Program-made: the position numbers and the translations under genes
From: Paracidovorax konjaci
Lineage (GTDB): Bacteria > Pseudomonadota > Gammaproteobacteria > Burkholderiales > Burkholderiaceae_C
DNA length: 64,000 nucleotides
Direction of reading: 5' to 3'
Assembly (NCBI RefSeq): GCF_900112675.1
Contig: NZ_FOMQ01000012.1
Span: 1 to 64,000, forward strand
The notes under the pieces: generated by a model
What the model saw: the letters and a program-made list of their open reading frames with translations, nothing else
The model's database searches: none
What the model was told of the DNA's origin: nothing
Shown: positions 8,150 to 15,795 of the stretch, piece after piece
Layout: every line of letters begins with the position of its first letter
Position numbering within the stretch: position 1 is the first letter of the stretch

Positions 8150-9001
8150 TCAATCGATGAGCTGCCCCCCGTCGTGGAACGGATACGGCCCCTCGTACCG
8201 CCCGCTGGCCGCCAGGTGGCTCACCAGCCGCCCGCCGGCCGGCAGCGCGTGCACCGCGAAGCCGGGCGGCTCCAGCGTCCAGGCCGATGCGGCATCGGGC
8301 GCCAGGTCCAGGCACATCTGGTGCGCGGGCGAGGGGACCGTGGCGGCGATGGTGCCGCCGAAGCGCACCTGGATGCTGCGGTGCAGGTGGCCGCAGATCA
8401 CGCGCTCCACGTTGGGGTGCCGCGCCACGAGGGCCTCCAGCGGGCCGGCGCCTGCCCGCAGCCCGATGGCGTCCATGTGCCCGATGAGGGTGCGGAAGGG
8501 CGGGTGGTGCATGGCGATCACCACGGGCCGCTCGCGGTGCATCTCCAGCTGGTGTGCGAGCCAGTCCAGCCGCTCGGCGCACAGGCCGCCGTCGCTGGCG
8601 CCCGGCACCACCGTATCGAGCGCGATGAGCTGCAGCGCGCCCACGGCCACGCTGTATTGCACGAATCCCTCCCGACCCAGGTAGGTGTGTTCCGGAAAGC
8701 CCGCACGCAGTGCGCCGCGGTCGTCGTGGTTGCCGGGCAGCAGGTAGAGCGGCAGGGCCCCGAGCGGCGCGAGCAGCTCGCGCAGGTGGGCATATTCGGC
8801 CGGCCGGCCGAAGTCGGTCAGGTCGCCCGTGACCACGATGGCGTCGGGGCGCTGGGGCATGCGCAGCACGGTGTCCACGGCCTGCCGCAGGTAGGGGGCG
8901 GTGTCCAGCCGCCCATAGGCGAGCCGGCCGGGTTCGCGGATGTGCAGGTCCGAGAGCTGCAGGAGCAGGGTGGTCGTTTGCGTGGTCGTTCGGGAGGTCA
9001 T
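8150..9001 (-). CDS. Calcineurin-type phosphodiesterase (CpdA/Icc-like)
   Basis: 283-residue metallophosphoesterase with the full dinuclear metal motif set in order: QLSDLHI, VVTGDLTDFG, LLPGNHDDRG, AMHHPPF and CGHLHRS. The family includes cAMP phosphodiesterase CpdA and glycerophosphodiesterase GpdQ. The ATG overlaps the stop of the ABC ATPase gene by four bases (ATGA), so it is the last gene of the importer operon. With no signal peptide it should act in the cytoplasm, probably on the imported compound. That context favours a phosphodiester or phosphonate-like substrate over a signalling role. The pairing is inference. Confidence 0.82.
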   Translation of the reverse strand: MTSRTTTQTTTLLLQLSDLHIREPGRLAYGRLDTAPYLRQAVDTVLRMPQRPDAIVVTGDLTDFGRPAEYAHLRELLAPLGALPLYLLPGNHDDRGALRAGFPEHTYLGREGFVQYSVAVGALQLIALDTVVPGASDGGLCAERLDWLAHQLEMHRERPVVIAMHHPPFRTLIGHMDAIGLRAGAGPLEALVARHPNVERVICGHLHRSIQVRFGGTIAATVPSPAHQMCLDLAPDAASAWTLEPPGFAVHALPAGGRLVSHLAASGRYEGPYPFHDGGQLID

Positions 9002-10065
9002 GCGGGGGCGCTCTCTGAGACGGCCATCAGGCGGCCGGTGGCGATGCGGAAGCCCACCCGCTCGCCTTCGCGCGCAGGGTGGTCGCGGTGCACGTCCGCC
9101 ACGATCGGCGCGTGACCGGGGACGGCCAGCGTGAGTTGCACGCGCTCGCCCAGGAAGCTGCGGCGCGCCACGTCGGCAGCGCACCAGCCGGCCCCGGCGG
9201 GGCCCACTTCGACGTCTTCGGGCCGCACGAACAGCGGTTCCTGCGCACCGCGGGCCGGCGGGGCTTGCGGCGACAGCGCGGTGAGGTAGGCCTGCTGCCG
9301 CGCGGCCTGCAGATCCATGCCCGGCGATACACGGTTCACGCGGCCCAGGAACGTGGCCACGAACGGGTGGACGGGGGCACGGTAGAGCGTTTCGCCATCG
9401 CCCACCTGCACGATGCGCCCGGCCTGCATCACCGCCAGCCGGTCGGCGATGGCCAGGGCTTCCTGCTGGTCGTGCGTGACGTGGATGGCGGTGATGTGCA
9501 GGCGGCGCAGCAGCTCGGCCAGTTCGTCGCGCAGCGATTCCTTGAGCTTGGCGTCGAGCGCGGTGAGCGGCTCGTCGAGCAGCAGCACGCGCGGCCGGGA
9601 CGCCACCGCGCGGGCCAGGGCCACGCGCTGGCGCTGGCCACCCGAGAGTTCGGCGGGGCGCTTCTTCTCCAGGCCGCCCAGGCGCACCAGGTCGATCAGC
9701 TCTCCCACCGCACGGCGGCGCTCGGCCTCGGCCACGCCGCGGATCCGCAGGCCGTAGCCGATGTTGGCTTCCACCGTCATCTGCGGGAAGAGCGCGTAGT
9801 GCTGGAAGACCATGCCGATGCCGCGCCGCTCGATCGGCATGCGGGTCACGTCGGTGCCGCCGAAGGCGATGCGGCCGCCCGCATCGGCCGACTCCAGCCC
9901 GGCGATCAGGCGCAGCAGCGTCGTCTTGCCGCAGCCCGAAGGGCCCAGCAGCGCCAGCACTTCGCCCGGCTCCACGGCCAGGTCGGTGGGCTGCAGGCCG
10001 CGGGTGCCGTCTGCATAGGTTTTTGCGCACTGGACGATATCCACGCGCGTGCGTTCAAGTTCCAT
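8998..10065 (-). CDS. ABC importer ATP-binding protein
   Basis: 355 residues. Walker A GPSGCGKTT, signature LSGGQRQRVALARA, Walker B VLLLDEPLTALD and the H-loop HVTHDQ are intact. A C-terminal TOBE-like domain follows (LFVRPEDVEVGP), placing it in the polyamine/iron/phosphonate (PotA/FbpC/PhnT) class. It overlaps the upstream permease by 11 bases and the downstream phosphodiesterase by 4, so the operon is tightly coupled. It should power the two permeases encoded just upstream. Confidence 0.92.
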   Translation of the reverse strand: MELERTRVDIVQCAKTYADGTRGLQPTDLAVEPGEVLALLGPSGCGKTTLLRLIAGLESADAGGRIAFGGTDVTRMPIERRGIGMVFQHYALFPQMTVEANIGYGLRIRGVAEAERRRAVGELIDLVRLGGLEKKRPAELSGGQRQRVALARAVASRPRVLLLDEPLTALDAKLKESLRDELAELLRRLHITAIHVTHDQQEALAIADRLAVMQAGRIVQVGDGETLYRAPVHPFVATFLGRVNRVSPGMDLQAARQQAYLTALSPQAPPARGAQEPLFVRPEDVEVGPAGAGWCAADVARRSFLGERVQLTLAVPGHAPIVADVHRDHPAREGERVGFRIATGRLMAVSESAPA

Positions 10066-10852
10066 GGTGTTTCTCGATGAGGCCGCCCAGGGCCTGCAGG
10101 CCCCACAGCACCGGCAGGATGACGATCAGGAAGACGAGGGTGTAGGCCGATCCGATTGCGATGCGCATCGACGCGTAGCTGTCGGCCAGCCCCACGGGCA
10201 GCGTGCGCGTGAGCGGCGTGTGCAGCATCCAGGTGAGGTTGAATTCGCCCACCGACAGCGTGAACACCATCAGGCTGCCGGCCACGATGGCCGGGAGCAC
10301 GGCAGGCACCAGCACGCCGAGGAAGCGCTGCAGGAACGACGCGCCCAGCGAGCGCGCGGCTTCTTCGAGCGAGCGCAGTTCATCGCGGCGCAGCGCCGCT
10401 GCCACGGTGCGCACCATGAAGGGCAGCGTGAACACCATGTGCCCCACGAGGATGAACGCGAAGCTCTGGCGGAAGCCCGAAAGCGTGCCGTAGGCCAGGA
10501 TCAGCGCCAGCGCGCTCGCCAGGCCCGGCACGGCCACGGGCAGGGTCAACAGTTCTTCGAAGCCGCCGGCCGCGCGCGACCGGCTGCGTGCCAGCGCATA
10601 GGCGCACGGAACGCCCAGCAGCACATTGCCGGCAACGCACAGCAATCCGATCAGCAGCGACGCGCCGACGGTGCCTCCGTACAGTTCCCACACTTCGGAC
10701 AGCCAGCGGGTGGTGAAGCCGCTTTGAAGGCCCACCGCATAGTTGCCCACGAGGCCCGCGGCGACGGAGAGCGCGATCGGGGCCAGCATGAAGACCGACA
10801 CCAGCGCGGTGAGGGCCACCAGCGGCAGCGGGGCCTGGCGTGCATTGCGCAT
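10055..10852 (-). CDS. ABC importer permease, second subunit
   Basis: 265-residue inner-membrane permease with about six hydrophobic segments. The EAA-type coupling loop reads EEAARSLGASFLQRFLGVLVP. It belongs to the PotC/PhnV-like group. ATG 10852 was chosen because it has AAGGAAG upstream. An alternative start at 10921 would add 23 charged residues and overlap the stop of the first permease by one base (TGATG), so translational coupling is also possible. Expected to dimerise with the neighbouring permease. Confidence 0.88.
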   Translation of the reverse strand: MRNARQAPLPLVALTALVSVFMLAPIALSVAAGLVGNYAVGLQSGFTTRWLSEVWELYGGTVGASLLIGLLCVAGNVLLGVPCAYALARSRSRAAGGFEELLTLPVAVPGLASALALILAYGTLSGFRQSFAFILVGHMVFTLPFMVRTVAAALRRDELRSLEEAARSLGASFLQRFLGVLVPAVLPAIVAGSLMVFTLSVGEFNLTWMLHTPLTRTLPVGLADSYASMRIAIGSAYTLVFLIVILPVLWGLQALGGLIEKHHGT

Positions 10853-10920
10853 TGCGTGCTTCCTTTCCTTCTTTCTGTTCTTGTCTTCCACTGCGCGGTG
10901 GCGCGGGTCCGTGGGCATCA

Positions 10921-11736
10921 TCAAAGCGCCGCGGGGCCGCCCCATCGGCGCGCTCCCCAGAGCACGAGCCCCGTGATGAGCCCGAGCGCGATCGACAGGC
11001 TCGCGGCCAGCGCGAAGTTGGCGTAGTTGGTGAATTCGTTGTAGATGGTGATGGGCAGCACTTCGTATTTCGCCGAGAGCGTGAACGCGGTGCCAAAAGC
11101 GCCCATGGCGGTGGCGAACACCACCGAGCCGCAGGCCAGCGTGGCCGGGGCCAGCTCGGGGGCCCACACGTCGCACGCCACGCGCCAGCGCGCGGCGCCC
11201 AGCGAACGCGCGGCTTCTTCGCGTTGCGGGTCCATCGCGCTGGCGGCCGCCGTGTAGGCCGCGATGGCGCGCGGCAGCGAGAAGTACAGGTAGGCGAGGA
11301 ACAGCCCCGTGAGGCCGTACGCGAAGGTGGCGCGGCCCAGGCCCAGGGCATCGGTCAGATCGGCCACGACGCCCTGGCGACCGCCCAGCAGGATCATGAA
11401 GAAGCCCACGATCACGCCCGGGAACGACAGGGGCAGCGTGAGCAGCGACAGCAGCAGCCGCCGCCCCGGGAAGCGCTGCCGGGCCAGCGTGATGCCGACG
11501 AGCGCACCCAGCGCCAGCGTGGCCAGCGTGACGGCGAGCGAGAGTCCCAGCGTCTGCAGCAGGCTGCGCAGGTAGCGCGCATCGGTGAGCACGACGAAAT
11601 AGGTCTCCCAGCCGCTGCGGGCCGGCAGCACGAGCAGTTGCGCCACGGGCAGCAGCCAGAACGCGGCGAAGAACGCCGCTGCCGGTGCGGCGCAGGCCAG
11701 CAGCAGGGCGCGGGAAGGAGCGAAGCCGGAAGCCAT
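10921..11736 (-). CDS. ABC importer permease, first subunit
   Basis: 271 residues, multi-spanning, with the coupling motif EEAARSLGAARWRVACDVWAP. It resembles PotB/PhnU-type permeases. It sits 40 bases downstream of the substrate-binding gene and is followed by the second permease, giving the standard order of binding protein, permease, permease, ATPase. Confidence 0.9.
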   Translation of the reverse strand: MASGFAPSRALLLACAAPAAAFFAAFWLLPVAQLLVLPARSGWETYFVVLTDARYLRSLLQTLGLSLAVTLATLALGALVGITLARQRFPGRRLLLSLLTLPLSFPGVIVGFFMILLGGRQGVVADLTDALGLGRATFAYGLTGLFLAYLYFSLPRAIAAYTAAASAMDPQREEAARSLGAARWRVACDVWAPELAPATLACGSVVFATAMGAFGTAFTLSAKYEVLPITIYNEFTNYANFALAASLSIALGLITGLVLWGARRWGGPAAL

Positions 11737-11776
11737 GGCGGTGGGTCGGTCGTCGGTGCGGATGGGACGGCGCGGC

Positions 11777-12790
11777 TTACCGCACGTCCTTCACGTAGCG
11801 GTCGGAGAACGCCTTCTGCACGGCAGCCATGCGCGCATAGTCCACCGTCTTCGCGCGGGCATAGTCGCTCGCGGGCAGGAAGCGGGCCTGCACCTCGGCC
11901 GGCATGGCCGCGGCGCGCACCGGCCGCAGGTAGGCGTTGGCCCAGATCGCCTGGCCCTCGTCGGAGAGCACGAAATCCAGCACCTTCTTCGCCTCGGCGG
12001 CGTGCGGCGCGCCAGCCACGAGGCTCATGACGTAGGGCACCACCACCGTGCCTTCGGCAGGGATCACGAAGCGCACGTTGGCCTGGTCCTTGTAGCGGGC
12101 GCGGTAGGCGTTGAAGTCGTAGTCGAGCAGGATCGCGATCTCGCCCGACAGCACGCGTGCGTAGGCGGTCTGCTTGGGCACGATGGGCTCGTTCTTCTGC
12201 AGTGCCTTGAAGTAGTCGATGCCGGGGCCGAAGTCGTCCAGCGAGCCGCCGCGCGCCTGGTTGGCCGCCACCGCACCCACGTAGCCCACGAAGGCCGAGG
12301 CCGGGTCCAGGTAGCCGATCAGGCCCTTGTAGTCGGGCTTGAGCAGATCGGCCCAGGACGTGGGCACGGGCTTGCCCTTGAGCGCATCCACGTTGACCAT
12401 GAAGCCCAGCGTGCCGGAGTGGATCGTGAACCAGTGGCCGGCCGGGTCCTTCAGGCCGTCGGGGATGTCTTTCCAGCCGGCGGGCTGGTAGGGCGCGACC
12501 ACGCCGTCCTTCTGCGCCTGGATGGCGAAGGTGACGCCCAGGTAGGTCACGTCGGCCACCGGGCGGGCCCGCTCGGCCACCAGCTGCGCGAGCGACTGGC
12601 CGGAGTTCTTGTTGTCCGGCGGCACGGCCACGCCGGTGCGTGCCTTGATGGCGCGGATCTGGCTGCCCCAGTCGGCCCATTCGGGCGGGCAGTTGTAGCA
12701 GATGGCGGCCTGCGCGAAGGCGCTGCCGGTGGCAGCCAGGCCGATGGCGACGGCGGCGGCACGGGCGATTTTCTGGAAGGCGGATCGCAT
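11777..12790 (-). CDS. Periplasmic substrate-binding protein of the ABC importer
   Basis: 337 residues with an AGGAG site before the ATG and a clear Sec signal peptide (AAAVAIGLAATGSAFAQA). The mature start is unusual: ICYNCPPEWADWGSQ, with a Cys-x2-Cys pair that could form a disulphide or contact ligand. The fold is the Fe/polyamine/phosphonate-binding class (VTYLGVTFAIQA, then TSWADLLKPDYKG, then VLSGEIAILLDYDFNAY). With the LacI regulator and phosphodiesterase, the substrate is likely an organophosphate such as a phosphodiester or 2-aminoethylphosphonate-like compound. This is inference; a polyamine or sugar derivative is not excluded. Confidence 0.85.
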   Translation of the reverse strand: MRSAFQKIARAAAVAIGLAATGSAFAQAAICYNCPPEWADWGSQIRAIKARTGVAVPPDNKNSGQSLAQLVAERARPVADVTYLGVTFAIQAQKDGVVAPYQPAGWKDIPDGLKDPAGHWFTIHSGTLGFMVNVDALKGKPVPTSWADLLKPDYKGLIGYLDPASAFVGYVGAVAANQARGGSLDDFGPGIDYFKALQKNEPIVPKQTAYARVLSGEIAILLDYDFNAYRARYKDQANVRFVIPAEGTVVVPYVMSLVAGAPHAAEAKKVLDFVLSDEGQAIWANAYLRPVRAAAMPAEVQARFLPASDYARAKTVDYARMAAVQKAFSDRYVKDVR

Positions 12791-12870
12791 GGAGACTCCT
12801 GTGGCGAAAGGGTGGGAAGGGGAAACGGTGGAATGGGACAACGGGTTGGGCACGCAAGGGCAGCGCGGGC

Positions 12871-13887
12871 TCAGATGCCTGCGCATGACTCCCCGGCGCG
12901 GAAGTCGTGGGGCAGGGTGAGGCTGGCCTGGGGCGAGAGCGGCGCGCCCGCGGCCATGGCCTGCACCAGCAGTTCCACGCTGCAGCGGCCGATGTCTGCA
13001 TTGGGCTGGGCCACGGTGCCCAGCACGGGCGTGAGGTCCCGCCCCAGCGCGATGCCGTCGAAGCCCACCACGCTGAGATCGCGCGGCACGGCCAGGCCGG
13101 TCCGGTGCGCTGCGCGCAGGCAGCGGATGGCGATGAGGTCGTTGGAGCACACCAGCGCAGTCGGCCGCAGGGCCCCGCGCAGCAGCCGCGCCACTTCCTC
13201 GACGGCGGTCTCGACGAACGGCACTTCCACCACCGGCGCCGGATCGAGGCCCGCGCCGGCCATGCCGCGGCGAAAGCCCCGGCAGCGCTGCTGCGCGCGG
13301 TCGGAGGCCGCGAGCTGCCCGCTCACCATGGCGATGCGCCGGTGCCCGAGCCCCGCGAGGCGCACCACCAGATCGGCCACCGCGCCTTCGCTGTCCACCG
13401 ACACGCAGGGGTGGGCGGCATGCCGGTTGTAGGCCAGCACATACGGAAGACCCGCGGAGGCGAGCCGCGCGAGCGCCGCGGAGGATTCGGGCTGGGAGAC
13501 GACCAGGATCATTCCGTCCACATTGCCTGCCAGCAGCAGGTGCACCGCGCGCTCTTCCTGTGCCAGCGCGTAGTCGGTGGTGAACGGCAGGATCGCGTAG
13601 CCCGCCATCGCCGCGGCCCGTGCGATGCCCTCCAGGCATTCCGCGAACACCGGGTTGAGCAGCGTGGGCAGCACTACGCCGATCACGCGGCTGCGTTGCG
13701 TGCGCAGCGTCCGCGCGCTGGCATTGGGCGCATAGCCCAGCCGGTCGGCGGCCTCGGCCACCAGGGCACGCGTGGCGGGCATCACCTTGTCCGGCAGGTT
13801 GAAGGCCCGGGAGACGGTGGCGACCGAAACCCCGGCTTCGCGGGCGACGTCCTGGATGGTCATGGTGGGGGGAGCGCGGTGTGCCAT
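12871..13887 (-). CDS. LacI-family transcriptional regulator
   Basis: About 338 residues. The helix-turn-helix is at the N terminus (TIQDVAREAGVSVATVSRAF), followed by the hinge helix (NASARTLRTQRSRVIGVVLP) and a periplasmic-binding-protein-like sensor domain (VVGFDGIALGRDL). The start could be ATG 13887 or ATG 13863; neither has a strong Shine-Dalgarno. It lies 80 bases upstream of and in the same direction as the importer operon, so it is probably its local regulator. A LacI-type operator overlaps its own start, suggesting autoregulation. Confidence 0.88.
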   Translation of the reverse strand: MAHRAPPTMTIQDVAREAGVSVATVSRAFNLPDKVMPATRALVAEAADRLGYAPNASARTLRTQRSRVIGVVLPTLLNPVFAECLEGIARAAAMAGYAILPFTTDYALAQEERAVHLLLAGNVDGMILVVSQPESSAALARLASAGLPYVLAYNRHAAHPCVSVDSEGAVADLVVRLAGLGHRRIAMVSGQLAASDRAQQRCRGFRRGMAGAGLDPAPVVEVPFVETAVEEVARLLRGALRPTALVCSNDLIAIRCLRAAHRTGLAVPRDLSVVGFDGIALGRDLTPVLGTVAQPNADIGRCSVELLVQAMAAGAPLSPQASLTLPHDFRAGESCAGI

Positions 13888-13903
13888 GTAATCGATTTCA
13901 TGG
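13884..13903. promoter_or_regulatory. LacI-type palindromic operator
   Basis: A near-perfect 20-bp palindrome, CCATGTAATCGATTTCATGG, whose core TGTAATCGATTTCA matches the TGnAAnCGnTTnCA-like pattern with central CG bound by LacI/GalR proteins. It covers the first candidate start codon of the lacI-type gene, consistent with autorepression. Confidence 0.65.
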
Positions 13904-13977
13904 CATTGGAGCCGAGCGGCGTGACGGGGCGATGACAACCCGCAGCCGCGGTCTGCGGTGGTGTGCGGGCTTCAGGC

Positions 13978-14038
13978 TTCGGATTCGCCGGACCGGCTTC
14001 GCCACACACGGCTCAAGGAGCGGGGCCGTGGCTAGCCT
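13978..14038 (+). promoter_or_regulatory. PIP box and -10 element of the 14146 gene
   Basis: TTCGG at 13978-13982, exactly 15 bases, then TTCGC at 13998-14002: a perfect TTCGB-N15-TTCGB box. After 30 bases comes TAGCCT (14033-14038), a YANNNT -10 element. The geometry matches known HrpX/HrpB promoters and the box at 6694. The start codon lies about 107 bases downstream of the -10, so the mRNA should have a leader of ~100 nt. Confidence 0.85.
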
Positions 14039-14145
14039 TCGCACGGACCGCTCCCTGCGGCCCGAACATCGACCGACCACGCCCGGATGCGGGCGGCCCC
14101 GGTCGGCCGGGCGCCATCCCTGACCCCTTACGCCGGAGGCTTGCC

Positions 14146-15273
14146 ATGAACCCGCCCCTTTCGAGTCTCCGTGCCACCGCCGCCCCGCGCGGCGCCGCCG
14201 CGACGTCGGAGCCGATGGCGCAGCCTGCCGGCCCGCCGCCCGAATCCGTGCCGATGCCCTCCAGCGGCCTGGTCTCGCGGGCGGCGGCGAGAAAACAGGC
14301 GCACCCCACGCAGGGAGGCCTTCCGCCGCGGCAGGACCTGCAGCGCCTGGCCGACGCCAAACTGCGCGGCTATCTCCTGGCCCTTGCCGTGGATGGCCGG
14401 CCTGCGACGGGCCCGGACCTGCTCCGGTTGCGCAGGGCGGGCTTTACCCGCGAGCAGACCGCCAGCCTGCTCCCCGACGGCAAGGGCAATGTCCTGCCGG
14501 ACGTGCAGCGCACAGGGGGAGAAAGCACGCGCCTCGTGGAAGCCGCCAGGGTGCTTGCGGACGGCTTGAGCCAGGCGAAGTGGCCGTGGAGCTGTGCGTA
14601 CGGCGCCAGCGCCCTGATGGCCGGCGCCGGAAACTGCGGGGAGCAGTCGGCGGTCGGGCAGATGCTGCATGCCGATCGCCTGAAGGCGGGCGAGTCGCTG
14701 AGCCTGGTGACGACCGAAGTCATCAGCCATGCGTGGACCGAACTGCGCGATGGCCGCGGGCCGAAGCACGCCGTGGTCATCGACTCCTGGCTGCGGGGGC
14801 CGGTCGTCTTCGCGGTGGACGGACAGATGTCGGACCAGCCCAGGCTCGTGAGGACCCGGCTGTCTCTCGACGGCATCTCCGGCCCGGTGCAGCGCGATGC
14901 GCTCGATGGCCTGCTGCTCGAAAGCGGTGCGGCCCTCGCCGAGGAATTCCAAACAGCCCGGCGGGGAATTCCGGACACGTTCAGGGCCGCGCCGGAATCT
15001 CTCTACCGGCCCATGTCCGTCGTGAGCCGGAAATTCGAGCGCCGGGTCCAGGAAAAAATGGCGCAGCCCGTGGATGCGGCCCGGTTGCAGCGCTCTCCCG
15101 AGACGGCGTGGATCGCCACGCCCCAGGCCATGCTGCGCCAGCGGCGGCTGCTCAACGAGGTGCTGGCGATGGGCGTGGTGGCCGAACTGGGCCCGCCTGC
15201 CGGCATCCGCGAGCGGGCCCGGCAGGCGAAGCGCACCGTGGCGGAGGCGAGTGCCCTGCGTTCCGTGGGCTGA
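14146..15273 (+). CDS. Candidate type III effector, HopX/AvrPphE (XopE/RipE)-like
   Basis: 375 residues from ATG 14146, with GGAGG upstream. The first ~60 residues are Ser/Pro/Ala-rich, with no signal peptide, as expected for a type III leader. The core carries a Cys-His-Asp triad in the order and context of the HopX/AvrPphE transglutaminase-like family: Cys164 in AGAGNCGEQ, His195 in ISHAWTELRD, Asp213 in VVIDSWLRGPVVFAVDG. Family members act inside plant cells and are recognised by resistance proteins. The C-terminal ~120 residues are helical and unassigned. A perfect PIP box lies upstream. It converges on lspA with a 12-base gap. The family name is from motif recall and needs a profile search; a related cysteine-protease-like effector is the alternative. 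Confidence 0.75.
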   Translation: MNPPLSSLRATAAPRGAAATSEPMAQPAGPPPESVPMPSSGLVSRAAARKQAHPTQGGLPPRQDLQRLADAKLRGYLLALAVDGRPATGPDLLRLRRAGFTREQTASLLPDGKGNVLPDVQRTGGESTRLVEAARVLADGLSQAKWPWSCAYGASALMAGAGNCGEQSAVGQMLHADRLKAGESLSLVTTEVISHAWTELRDGRGPKHAVVIDSWLRGPVVFAVDGQMSDQPRLVRTRLSLDGISGPVQRDALDGLLLESGAALAEEFQTARRGIPDTFRAAPESLYRPMSVVSRKFERRVQEKMAQPVDAARLQRSPETAWIATPQAMLRQRRLLNEVLAMGVVAELGPPAGIRERARQAKRTVAEASALRSVG

Positions 15274-15285
15274 GCGCCCCGGCAC

Positions 15286-15795
15286 TCAGGAGGTTTTGCG
15301 CACCCGCAGCAGCTCGTCGAGGATCAGGCACACCGCCCCGATGGTGATCGCCGAATCCGCCAGGTTGAAGGCCGGGAAGTGCCAGCCCCGGGCATGGAAG
15401 TCGAGGAAGTCCACCACGTAGCCGTGCATCATGCGGTCGACCACGTTGCCGATCGCGCCGCCCAGGATGCTGGAGAGCGAGAAGCAGAAGAGCCGCTGCC
15501 CGGGGTGCGCCCGCAGTTGCCACACGATGAAAAGCGCGGCCGCCACGCCGATGCCCGTGAACACCCAGCGCTGCCAGCCGCCCGCATCCGCCAGGAACGA
15601 GAACGCGGCACCGGTGTTGTGGGCGCGCACGATGTTGAAGAAGCTGGTGACGTAGGTCGCATCGCCCAGCCGGTAGTAGCCCAGGATCAGCGTCTTGGTG
15701 AACTGGTCGGCCACCAGGATCAGCAGGGCCCAGGCCAGCCACGGCCAGAGAGCGCCGCCGCGGGACGACAGGCTGTTGCCGCGCGCCGCCATCAT
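15286..15795 (-). CDS. lspA: Lipoprotein signal peptidase (signal peptidase II)
   Basis: 169-residue inner-membrane aspartyl protease that cleaves prolipoproteins before the lipidated Cys. It has four membrane segments. The two catalytic-Asp motifs are NVVDR (in [19 protein letters not shown]) and FNLADSAI. The ATG overlaps the ileS stop as ATGA, the conserved ribF-ileS-lspA coupling. Length is usual for the family. Confidence 0.96.
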   Translation of the reverse strand: MMAARGNSLSSRGGALWPWLAWALLILVADQFTKTLILGYYRLGDATYVTSFFNIVRAHNTGAAFSFLADAGGWQRWVFTGIGVAAALFIVWQLRAHPGQRLFCFSLSSILGGAIGNVVDRMMHGYVVDFLDFHARGWHFPAFNLADSAITIGAVCLILDELLRVRKTS

